This document shows, one piece after another, positions 29,701 through 42,700 of a stretch of DNA of 64,000 bases. Position numbers and translations under genes: made by a program. How positions within the stretch are numbered: position 1 is the stretch's first letter; every line of letters starts with the position of its first letter. The notes beneath the pieces are model-generated. The model made no database searches. It was not told the origin of the DNA and worked only from the letters and a program-made list of their open reading frames with translations. This DNA is from Apostichopus japonicus (taxonomy: Eukaryota > Echinodermata > Holothuroidea > Aspidochirotida > Stichopodidae): the NCBI RefSeq assembly GCF_037975245.1, contig NC_092580.1, forward strand, positions 19,328,501-19,392,500. The letters run 5' to 3'.

Positions 29701-32700
29701 CAGACCAATGGACAGTGACGTGTGCTTCCCCTGCAATTGTTACAGCGTGGGTTCGGAAGTAGAGGCTTGCCATGAGGAGACTGGACAGTGCAGTTGCAAG
29801 AGAAATGTGATTGGTCGACAGTGTGACTCTTGTACGGACCCATACGCTGAGGTTACCATCAGAGGTTGCGAAGGTAGGTCATTCTTTTTTCCAAAGAAAT
29901 CAGTAACTCATGGGAGTCTCCATTTAGCCATGAAGGTTCCGATATTTGTAAAACTCAGTTTCAGGTGACCCTTGGAATGTATTTAAAAGTTATTGTACTA
30001 AAAAACAGCAGAATTCCTCCCATTTTTGTCTCTAAAGCAAATATTTGGGTAACATCTTGCTCTTAATCTCCATTTTGTAACATTTTCAGCAAACATCTTG
30101 TATTGATCAAAAGTTAAATTTGCGATTGGTCATGTTTATTAAGGTGATCTTAACTTTGTTTCATCTTTGAGATGACCTATATTATTGTATCTTGACAAAT
30201 TATGTCACCTACATGCACATTTGCTATGTGACTATTGATCACGTACAATGTAAGACAAAAATTGAAATACCAACAGAGAGATGTCTTGAGTATTTAAAAT
30301 AAAAATGTAAGCAGTTCACCTAATAATATAAATTCTAGTAATAATGCCATGGAATAAATCTGCAGAATTGACAAAAAATACTAATTAATTAATATTTATT
30401 TAAAGATTTTCTTCAGTTTTATAGTTGACTGTTGTTCTTTTTTGGTACCCTTCAGTTGTCTATGACTCATGCCCTAAGAGGTACACCTCTGACATATGGT
30501 GGCCCCGCACCAAGTTTGGACGAGACGTCACCGTGGATTGTCCAGACGGAAGCATCGGGTATGCTTCCCGGCACTGCGACTACGACGACAACTGGGGGGA
30601 ACCGGACCTCTCGAACTGCACCTCCGAGAGGTTTAATTATCTGGTGGCCATTGTGAGTTATCAAGTCATGTCAGTTTTATATGTTCAAAGAACAAGAACG
30701 AGGGTTAATCTGTGAAGTTACGAATAAAGTAGTTTTGTCAAGAAATTGTTTCTTCTTGCATGAAAAATCACCTGTTGAGATAAAACAAAAATTGATTCAT
30801 GCTATGCAGTAGAGATCGTTAGCTGACAAGTTTACTTTCATATGTACTGTACACACTTGAAAATTTGAATAACTAGCCTACATTTTTTTTTTCATTGTGG
30901 TGTAAGCACTACTGTGAAAAGTGTCAAGGTTAAGAAATATTGAGAATCTAATCATTTTTGTAAAAATTATTTTCTCAGCAACAATTCTTGAAAACATCCA
31001 GGAGTGTGTTTGATCAAGTGCTATACTACTGTATGTTGAGTAATATTCAGTAGATTTGAAAAAAATTATTGATCAGACCCTAAATAATCTACTTTCACGG
31101 TCCGCCTTTAGCCGATAGCTTTCACCCTTTCACAAAAATTTTATAGAAATTGTAACATCTGCTTCTTTTGAATAAATTTGTTAATCTTAAATTCAAAAAT
31201 TATGATCGATTGATTTTAAAGCCATACTTGCATTAGCCTATATTGCATGTTTTTTTTTTATTTCTTTGCAGGATTTAACTGTCCTGGAACCCCAAACCTC
31301 TGCTGCAATTGCTTTCAGTATGTGGGAGGCCACCACCTTCACTCCAAGTTTCTTTGCTAACGACGTCTACATCGCCTACAAGATTCTCATCATGTTGCTG
31401 CGCCACGAGAGCAAACAGTTTGGAGTCAACGTGACCGCCACGATCAAGAGCGAATACAAAAAGGTATGTGGCGGCATCGTCGGAAATGTCATCATGTTGA
31501 TGTTGTCTAACATGAAGAGACTCCTGCTGACTTTTCCATAGTCAGTATCAAGTTGTTTATTCGGAAGAACGGGTCACCAATTAGTTAATTTTCTTCAGTT
31601 CCGCCGAGAGAATGTGATGGGAGCGCCTCGGAGTATAATCACTGTCAAACCTGTTGGCCCTCGGTTTCTTGGGAATTTAGAATTCTAAGTCAATTTAATC
31701 AAAAGCAGCTCCTTTTAAGGACAAATCGTACAAGGTTATAGTGGAAAGACCTAAGAGGGACGAGTCGAGGTAAGATCAAATGGCTGTGTCTCTCATTGTG
31801 TTGGGGAAGACAATGTGCGTCTGGTAATTATAACCAGCATCACGTGAAGAGGCTGATTTCTATGCTTGTTATCATTAAAAGAAGCATTGATGCCATTCTA
31901 TATAGCCATTTCACTGGTTATTTAAGTAGTTCCCTCGGGAATCACAGTATAATTGGGTAATGTTAGAAGTACGAGAGAAGCAGTCAACCTCTTTCCTTAT
32001 CATTGAATGCACACACACAGTACCAGATGCCGAATGGCATTGTTTGTCCAAGTTATGAATGGGGGGGGGGGGGGTTTGGGCTTACCTCCTTAAACCCCCA
32101 GAGAGCATTCATGCATTTATAAAGTAAGGTACTTTTTTCTCCTCATTCTTTGACGTGGCACTGACGAATTTAAGCTAATTCACTACCTTTTTTTCAACAC
32201 ATTTTATAATCTAGTCAACATGCTGTTATATATTCCATAACTCTATTTACAGCACATCATCGAATCGGTCAGCCATCTGTTGAATCCGGTGAATAGACCT
32301 CATTGGATGGTCATTCAGGAAACAGAGGGCGGCACTGCAGAACTCATGGCACTGTTGGAAATGTTTGCTGCCACCATTGCACGCACATCGCAGTCGTTCA
32401 ATTACACACCTCAGTTCTCTGTCATATCCCCTAATATCAGTAAGACCATCCATTTTATATTTCTTATATTATTTCTGATGTCAGTATGATACCCCTGCCC
32501 CTTTTCCCCTTCTCTGCTTTATATATAGGTATGATAGTATCTCAGGAAAATTTCTGAAGTTTTCAAATGTTTTCCAATTTCAAAAATTGTCTTTATATCA
32601 TGTTTCTAAGTAATGGATTGAAAAATGAAATTTCTGCCATAAAGTCATTGGAAAGTTGATTTGCAAAGAATTTTAATGCAATAAATCCATGTAGAGATGA

Positions 32701-35700
32701 ATGTACCGAATACAAGAGTTATTAACATCTACCAGCCCCTATTTTGCAACAGAGTAACCAAGTTTATATGTTTAACATATGGTTGCATGTAACAGAACTA
32801 AGACAGACTTGATATAATTCGTGCATGTCCTAAGATAGTTAAAGAAGTGACTAATAAAAACAATTCTATTTCTTCTATCCATCTTTGCTGTTTAGTTTTG
32901 CACCATGACATCATCGTCCGAGAGAATGTATCAACAGTGACCATTCCACGTCTGGAGGTCACACACAACAGTGACCTTCACAGTGAAGTGACTCACGTGC
33001 ACATTCCAGGCGATGCCATCCAACCTAAACCAGACCTCCTAGGACCAAGCACTGTCAGTAGTAACGTGGCCTTCTCCTCATTCATCCAATACAACACCAT
33101 CGGTAACTTCCTACCAAACATCACAGATGACTCTGTTAGGTAAGGCACTGTACAACAAAGTCACATTTGTGAAATGGGTATGTGTTGAATGCTATCACTT
33201 GAATGTTGAAAATGAATGCCTTCACTCCCTAGCAACACATGACTCTGTTAGGTAAGGCACTGTACAGCAAAGTCACATTTGTTACATTGGTATGTGTTGA
33301 ATGCTAACACCTAAAAGTTGAAAATGAATGCCTTCACTCCCTAGCAACACATATGACTCTGTTAGGTAAGGCACTGTACAGCAAAGTAACATTTGTTACA
33401 TGGATATGTGTTGAATGCTAACACTTGAATGTTGAAAATGAATGCCTTCACTACCTAGCAACACAGATGACTCTATTAGGTAAGGCACTGTACAGCAAAG
33501 TCACATTTGTTACATGAGTTTGTGTTGAATGCTATCACTTCAATGTTGAAAATGAATGCATTCACTACCTAACAACACAGATTATTCTGTTAGGTAAGGC
33601 ACTGTACATCAAAGTGACGTTTGTTACATGCATATGTTGAAAGTTATCACTTGAATGTTGAACATGAATGCTTACCCTACCAAACAACACAGATGACTCT
33701 GTTAGGTAAGGCACTGTGCATCAAAGTCACATTTGCTACATGGATATGTGTTGAATGCTATCACTTGAATGTTGAAAATGAATGCCTTCACTACCTAACA
33801 CACAGATGACATGATAAATCAATTGCAATGAATATTGTATATCAAAGTGATATTGTTTCATTGATATGTGTTGAAAATTCTCTCATTTGAATACATTTAA
33901 ATATCAAACAACACAGAAGAAATGTGTTTCCATATAAACAAGTTATTCCTTGCAATTGTATCAATCAAAATCCTCTTGAGATAAATCATCATTAATCAAC
34001 GGTAACGACATTCTGTGTATGACTTTCAGTCTCACAAGGGAAATGTCGAAGGGCAAGAAATCTTTTAATTGTCAAATCCCGTGCTCCTCTGTGTCAGCAA
34101 ATAATTTGGAGGGTTCAAAAACTTCTCAAATGTGTTTTTTTTTTGTGTTATAAGCTTTCATCACATTTTCATAGAGCTAAAATTTGTAAGTAATATTGAC
34201 AATGAAGCTGCAGAAAATGTATTGTCACGTCTGGACGTCATGGTACATTTCAAAGACGGCTTTCAAAGCTCAACAGTGAACCTTCGATAGAATCATTCTT
34301 TTAATTAACACTGGTACAAGGCAAGCCTAACGACTTCATAGAACAACACTTTACGCGACTTTGAGATGACTCAAGGATGATTGGACAGGAAGTAATGTGT
34401 TGTACACTTACCGTTGCTATGGTGATGTTCATATGTTGGGGATCCTTTTTCCCCATTTTAAATGGCAAAAAACTCTTTCAAATGTGAAGTTGAACCAGTT
34501 GCCTAGGTAACCTAGTGAATTATGGGTGTTGTGTTACCCAGAGAGCAGAAACGGCAGTGATTTATAAGTCAGGGTATCGTAGGAAAACATGCTATATACA
34601 ATCAGGCGTTCAGTTTCACAAAAAGTATATGCGATGCATACAAGTTTAATTTCTTAATGGTGAGTTAATGGCAGTGGTTGGGCAGATAATTGCCGTAGAG
34701 ATGAGAGAAAATGACATGTTGCATAAACAAGGAAAACTTTGGAAGAAGGAAAAGTTATAATGCTGTAATTTGATATTTCACAGTTAATGAGAAAAAATAA
34801 GATAAAATTGGATATGCAGAGTGATTACTGGATAGGTCTTTGAAAGCAGGCTTCAGAGGTTTAGTCAGAATTAAAGAGGCATACAGAAGGACAGAGGGTA
34901 TCTACAAGAATATTCTCGATACCCAGAGGAAAAACATTTGGGGAAATAAGGGGAAAAAGCCAAAATCAGAGGACACATATATACAGTGTGTTTACACTAC
35001 ATTGCAAATTTTTAGGTGTGCTATGGAAATTTCACAAATGAGTTTAGTTTTAGTCTTGTTGTCATGACCAAGGACTTTTACAGTAAACTGAAAAGATACC
35101 TCTCTGTAGGTTGTAGCATTGAAGATCTGACAGATTAGGTAAACAACTTGCTGTGTCTTTAGAAATTAGGAATCAAACCTTATGTATAAACTAACTTTTG
35201 CACATTATCTTTGATCAAAGAGTCACCCCTTAAATTAACGGTATTGTTTATCAGTCTTGTATATGTTTTGTGGTAGTCTTTGTTTTTCTTCTTTAGTCGT
35301 CTTCTTCAAACACTAATTTTCCTAACATCGATCAGTAAATCATGAAGGTTTGTTCCTATTTAGTGGGGTCAGAGGTCATCTGGGTTCAAAATGGGAGAAT
35401 TTTTTTTGCATCACAAAAGTTGGGACAAGGTTTGTATTTGCAAGGTGGATTGATGCGATGACAATATGTAATAAGTTAACAGTTAACTCACAAAGCTGAT
35501 AAACTGCATTGTTATGAATTATTAGTCCTGTTAAAAAGTTGCCATAGCCGATTAATCAGTCTGTAATATGAAAATCAGCTTTCGTAAGATGGCAAGAAAA
35601 CCAGTGGGAGGGCAGTCACTCTGGTATCTGTGAGTCATACACATTCTCTTGCAAATATAACACCAAATGTAGTTCATGAATGACCCAGATGTTTTCTTCT

Positions 35701-38700
35701 CTCTTTTTTTTTATTTTTTTATCTCAGACCATCAAAGGGCAAAGTGGGCCAAGTTATCAATACACCTGTGATCTCATTGACTCTTTATGATGAGTTAGCA
35801 GACCCTCCGTTCCCTAGCAACCTGACCACACCGATTATCCTTGAAATGATCTCCAACGACGCAGTCAACAGGAGTGGGAAGCAGTGCATATTCTGGGATT
35901 TTGATTAGTAAGTACTCTTTGAAATGGACACGAAACGGTGGGGCTAATTCAGTTTACTGAGTAACTCTTCTTCTCTTGTCCAGCCTTGAAAATTAGATAA
36001 GATTTCAAAGCCATAGAACTTAGGCTCTATTATGTACCATGATTATTATCACATGATGTTAGAATTTGTAATTATCATTATACTCAATACACAGGTATAT
36101 ATCCTGCAGTCAGTGCAGGTATCCACTATAAACCTCCCACAATGCCACTCCCACCTCGCCCCCCAAAGACAAAAACCCATCTTGGGAACAGGCTAGTTTT
36201 TTAGTTTGCAGGATTATATCAGTATTCATCTAGTTGGTTCTACTTTAAGTCTGTCTTTAGCTGAGAGAGATTATCTTATCTTCCTTCTATCAGCTATTAT
36301 CCTCCATTGTAATTTCTTTAGTTGGCTAATTCTGACTGTAATGGGAGGGAAACAAATTCTTTCAAGTAGGTTGTCTGCGTCAGATGTGTTAACAAACCGT
36401 GAATCATCGCTACATTGATAGTACTACAGAAGTGAAATAAAAGTCATTTACCTCAAATTTTCAGAACATCTGCAATTTTTTTTTTTTTATCTTTGCTCTA
36501 AATCGGGGATGAGGTGTCCTTTTTTGTTCAACTGTTGCTATCTTCTTGCTATCAGCTACAAACTCAGTTGAATTTCCTCTGGTTGGCTAATTCTGACCTA
36601 AATATCAGAAAGAAAGAAAATGCAATTCTGAAAATGAATGTTCTTCTCCCGAGCTTTAACTTGCAAAACGATAATAATTCATAGCGAAACAAATTCAGTT
36701 AGCCCAAATTTTCAGTACCAGGTTTTTTGTCGTCTTTTTCTTTTTTCTTTTCTGCTCTGCTTTCGTGTTAAGGAGTTTTACACTTCAGTTGCTAAGCCCT
36801 AGCGTATTATCTCCGACTGATTAATTTCCATAGCGATGGGAGAAAAAAGATAATTCCACATTGTCATGTTCTGTTCTAGATACATGAATGAATCATAACT
36901 TATTCAACAACCTTTTTGATTCTTTTCTTTTTTTTGAGCTCTAATTAACTGGTGAGGTGTTTGTATCAGCAGTTACTTTCTCTACAAATTAATTGTAGTG
37001 GGATTCTCATCAATGCAGATAATTTTCAGGCTGGCATAGGACAGATTTTGTTACCAAATATTAGTCTCAAGAATGATGTCACAGTTAGATTTTAGTGATT
37101 TTAATCGTACTTGAAAGGTTCCTGATAATGTAAATAATTCCCACAAGTCATATTTGATAAACTCCTTTGTGATATAAGGATTGTTGATAGGCCTTTGAAT
37201 GGATGATTCTGTTGATATGTCTTGGAATGGGTGATTCTGTTGATAGGCTTTGAATGGGTGATTCTGTTGATAGGTCTTTGAATGGGTGATTCTGTTGATA
37301 GGTCTTTGAATGGGTGATTCTGTTGATAGGTCTTTGAATTGGTGATTCTGTTGATAGGTCTTTGAATGGGTGATTCTGTTGATAGGTCTTTGAATGGGTG
37401 ATTCTGTTGATAGGCTTTGAGTGGGTGATTCTGTTGATGAGTCTTTGAATGGTTGATTCTGTTGATAGGTCTTTGAACGGGTGATTCTGTTGATAGGTCT
37501 TTGAATGGGTGATTCTATTGATTGATCTTTGAATAGTTGATTCTGTTGTCTCTCTCTACAGCGATAACGGCACTGGAGGGTGGAGCACCGAGGGATGTAA
37601 ATTGGTCGGATACAACAGGACACACGTCAACTGTTCTTGCACACATCTTACCAACTTTGCTGCTATGATGGACAGAGCACCTTATGAGGTGATTTTATGA
37701 ACTTATTATTTTTATATAAATTAATTTATCTTTAATGATTTGATTTAACTTGATAATAAAAATAGGGAGATATGTGCCATCGGTAATATTATGTCGATGA
37801 TCCGTTCATCTTGTAGTCAGACTAGTGACCTCTCATCTTTCATTCTGTTTCAGGTCCGATCTGACACCACAGTGCCCCTCCATCTTTTGACCTACGTCGG
37901 TGCCGGGATGGGGGTCCTCTTCCTCCTCGTGACCTTCTTCATCCTTCTGTGTCTTCCCAACCTACACTGCAATCTCAACAGCATCCACATCAACTTTGTT
38001 TTCATGCTCATAGCTGCCGAGCTCACCTTCCTGGTCGGGGTCAACACAGACATTGTGGTAAGATCAGGAATAAAAAAGTTGGGTTTGGTAGACTTTTTGA
38101 TTCAGAAAATGCCTGTGACAAATCTCTGAGTCCTTTGTGATACCTTTGTGTTAATTTCTTCTGATGTTGAGTATCCATAGCTATTTATGAATATTCATGA
38201 TGTAGTAGGTGACTCAGTGTTTCACAATGCATTGTACTGAGTGTAATGTTCCCTGAATGGCTTATAAATCTGTATTAACAAGTTAGATAAGTTAGACAAT
38301 GTAGATAAAATCTTGATAAGTCTACCAGTATACAAGATAAATGTAAGATGGAATTTTGAAGAAAAGTATTGTAAATCTGCTGTGATTATTTGTTTTGTTT
38401 TTTTGTTGCATAAATTACAGATGTACTCTGTTAGGGCCTCAAGTTTAATGGTCTCTTCCAAGTAATGAATATTTACATGCCACCTGTAAAATTGTGACTC
38501 GTCACTGCTGAGGTTTGGAGTAGAACCTGCTCGGAATGCTGTCAGACAAGTCTAATTTAGGATGATATCACACCTGTGTACTGTTTATCCCGCAGGATCT
38601 AACAGGATGATAATCCTAACCTCTTTCTCTCCTTTATTTGCTTTTCAGTTTGCTTGTACCATAGTCTCCATCTGTTTACATTTCCTCCTTCTTGGGGCCT

Positions 38701-39682
38701 TCTCCTGGATGTTCATAGAGGCGGTTCATCTCTACCGAATGATGACAGAAGTTCGTAACATCAATATGGGTCCCATGACCACCTACTACATCGTGTGCTA
38801 TGGTCTGCCTGGTATCATCGTAGGACTCGCTGTTCCCCTCAGTAACGTCGACTACGGACCTCAATCTAATGCAAAAGACCAATACTTGTAAGCTATACTC
38901 AAAGTATAAACTATTTTATCAATTTTCCTCAGATACAGAAAGGGAGTCGATGCCTTTCCCCTTCTGAAATTTACCGGGAAAAGCATTGCTACTATTATAT
39001 TTAGGAATGTAATCAACTACTTTCTGCTATATATGTTTTGTCTTTTATTGATATGCTGGTTTCATTTTCACCCCTGTTTCAATTTTTACAGATTGTCCCA
39101 CCCCCCCCATCTATACTCCTTCAATCCTTTTGATCATTTCTGAATCCATCACTTTCTTCTTGTACTTTTCTCTTTTCTCAAATAATCAGTTTTACATTTT
39201 TATGAGAGTTCACCAAGAGTAAACTTCATACTATCTTGTACAGTGTTACTTGACAGTTCTAATCATTTTCTTAAAAATTCCTATTTGTTTCGTCTCTTCA
39301 CAGCTGTTGGTTGTCCATCTTTGATATGTTAATTTGGTCTTTTGCTGGTCCAGTTCTAGTTATAGTTGCTGTAAGTATCTAGTAAAATGGGTTTTTTTCA
39401 TTGTTTTTTGTTGTTGTATTACACTTATTGCAAAATGCAGAGCTTAAGAGCTTGCTACATTCACTTCATTTGCATAACAATATATATGTAAATATACATA
39501 TATATAATGTATACTGTCTTTAGTTTGGGGTATTTGACTTGGAATATATATGGATGTTTATATATATATGCTACCATATATATTTATTACGCATGTATAT
39601 TTATATATATATATTTATATATATATATATATATAAATATACATATATATATATATATAAATATATATATATAAATATATAA

Positions 39683-39726
<44 letters not shown>

Positions 39727-42700
39727 ATTTATTTATGCTTCCATAGATATTTGTTACACACATATGAAGTATATATATATTTATATTAATATCTATACTG
39801 TTTTGTAATTTGGTATATTTGACTGAATTGACTGGTCTCATTTTTCTTTCTCTCCGTCTGTAGTTGAATGTGATTGTTTTTATAATGGCTATCAGCATCT
39901 CCCTCCGGAGTGGTCACAAAGATCCCGAGTTTAATTCCCTCAAGTAAGTGAACGACAATTATTACATACTCATCATTTCACTTTCAAACCAATTTACGAT
40001 GAAAATTACCCTCGAGAAACTTCCAAGAGTACCCTTCCCAAAGACTACGTCAAACTGTCTACTCAACACCTACTCCTGCGTAGATACTCCTAAGGCCATC
40101 AAATGCTTATCGACTCGAAAATCAATTTAGTAATGGAAATACTACACAGGTTTTAAATAAATCATCAAATTTTTTGTTCTATAAAAATACTCTTCCTCAA
40201 ATTTTAATCTGTATGTCGTAGAATGTTTTTTTTTTTTTTTCCACATTCAATTCCAAAATATTGTCATTTAAAAATGTCATTTAATTCCAAATATTTTGAT
40301 TTATAAAGAAATTTTGACTTACATGAAATATGCTTATATCACTTGTAATTTCAATATCATGCCTTGCGGTTTTTTTCCTTGAAGCCTCGACCACTTACAC
40401 ATGATTACATATTCCCATCATGTTTTTACTGCCTAATTTTCATCTTGCAAAGATCTGTGTAAAATGCACATCAAAGTTATATACTCGGCACATTTTTATG
40501 CAATCTTTATTTCAGTGCCATTCCATGCCTATATTCATTATTATAAGCCATTTTAATAACCATACACCAACGTTCCCACCATAACGAGCATTGATATGAA
40601 GTCACCTGTATTAAAGAAGCTATTTCCTAGTTAATGTTAGAAAGAATAGAGGTCTCTCATGCTTACACTGTTCAAACATAAAGTCTTGTTTGCGCAGATC
40701 AAAAACCATGAATGTCGAGAAGTCTCGTCAAATTATGAATTATATTTCATTTATTAATCACTTTTGAGTGACGACCGTGCATTGTGGTACTCACTGATTT
40801 GTTGTTTTCGTTAGCTTCATGTTATGGTTTTAAGAGTTTTAGAGTTTTAATGAGAAAACAGAGAGCTTATGATAACACGTTGACTGAAGCATCCTCTGAG
40901 TTCTGCCCAATTCTGGTTCTGTACTTCAAATATCTATTGGGGCAGGGGGGGTAGGGGCAGCTGCTGTGCTATCTTGACTAAGTTTGAATTGGATTAAAAA
41001 TGTGATGGCAAGCATGATATCAGAAGGCATTGCAAAAATACAGAACAAAAAATGCTTGAAAGTTAGGGAGAAAAACTACCATCACATTCGCACAAAACAT
41101 TGCATTGGTAATACTTGAGAGAGAAAAAATGAATGCATCTGCTCAGAAGTTGTTAAACCATCAAATGAAACCAGCTTCTTGTAAGAGATTAAAAGTTTTT
41201 AGTTTTTGAGGGAAGTTTAGTGGATTTCTTCTTTCCTAACTCTCTGCATTTGTATATGTAAATGTATCTGCATTTGTTTTCTTCTTTTGTATTTACATCA
41301 CACTAGGACTTTAATGTGAGTAGTTTATGTATCATGTCATGTTTCATCTTATTGCGTGCGGCTAGACTTTAATGGTCATCACTTTTTGTAGTAGACTTGT
41401 AAAATCGGATAAAAAATGCAGAAAACTAATAACTGAATTACTAAAACAATTGCTGTCGTAACCTGTATTTGTACTGTGCACAGATCCCTATGCAGCTGTA
41501 CAGCTTGCGTGCACAGTCGAGTGTCACTTGACTTTCATACGGATGAAGCAACATCCACGGACTAGTTTAGTGAAATCGTGGGTATAGCAGTTTAACAGAT
41601 CTTTCAATAACAGCATTGTGAACAATTTTATCAGTAACAAGTGAAAATCCGGAAAGTACAATTTTTCAGCCGAAAAAGAGTGATGACCATAAAATAGTAG
41701 TTCGGTCATAAAATTTGTTTACTAAATGTACTGGTGTCATATTTTCTTCTTAAATTTTTTCTTTCTTTCTTTCCTTTAATGTGTTCACTCTTTGTTTCTT
41801 GCAAAATGTTGCCTTTAAGAACCCCACTCCCCCCCCCCATACACACCAATCCCCTGTCTATGCCATATGCTTCTAATGGCCAACTACTTACAGCAGTCTT
41901 TCAGGGTTTTCTTTCTGTTTAATTAAACTGACACATTATTCTTTTGTTTCTAGTGTCAATCAAGTAAGTAAATATAACGTAAATATAACACCTTTAATCT
42001 GATTGTCATCAAAAAAACTTGTGACTGTGTACTCTGTGTGGTCTGTCCCTCTGTCATGTGGGTTTATTTTATGAACCACTTGGTTTGTTTGCTTCAAGAA
42101 CTTCCAAGGCAGAAAAGATGGTTTCCTGTTTGATCGGTTTCTGGCGTTACTGGTTTGGGAAAGGGGCTTCTCCTTTATCTATCCATTCTTCTATTCTAAC
42201 CATGACCAGATCATGATTTTTTCCCCCTGCTTTATAAATCCTGTTCTTCTGCCTAGCGTGTCTTTCTAATTTGTATCAAACTTACCATTGATGGGTACCA
42301 CAGAATGAGAAGAGAGATTGGGGATGGGTTAATATGTGGATATTTAGCTTCCCTAACTTCCTTTTAACAACAAACAATTATTAGCTTGCCTTTCTCTTAA
42401 TGACGGTGTAGGGATTTTCAGCTAATTTTTTAACATTTTTTCTTCACCAATGAAAATAAAACATGTAAAAGAAATGCTTGCATTTAAGTATAATATGTGT
42501 CACTAACAGATGTTTGTGAGATTATTCCTGTCAGATACTTTCCTAAGTGTGTGTTTCTCTTTTAGCCCAATATCTTTCATATTTTCGTGGAACGGTTCAT
42601 TTGTTTCTGTTGACGACATTGTTCCCCTTTCGGATTTGCTAATTAAGATGGTGAAGACAAGCAATATCCTGTTGAAGATGACCAGAAGTTGATTGTTACG

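Noticed and set aside
37184-37545. Regular 28-bp repeats resembling a CRISPR array
   Set aside because: Units abut with no unique spacers, and the context is a eukaryotic intron.
37051-37623. 190-residue open frame on the minus strand with 28-residue internal repeats ([11 protein letters not shown] type)
   Set aside because: It is a by-product of the 28-bp minisatellite and runs antisense through the CELSR GPS exon. No splice or homology support.
41954-41963. Second possible microexon (TTTCTAG, ten bases, GTAAGT)
   Set aside because: Ten bases would shift the frame between exons 19 and 20, and no partner exon restores it.
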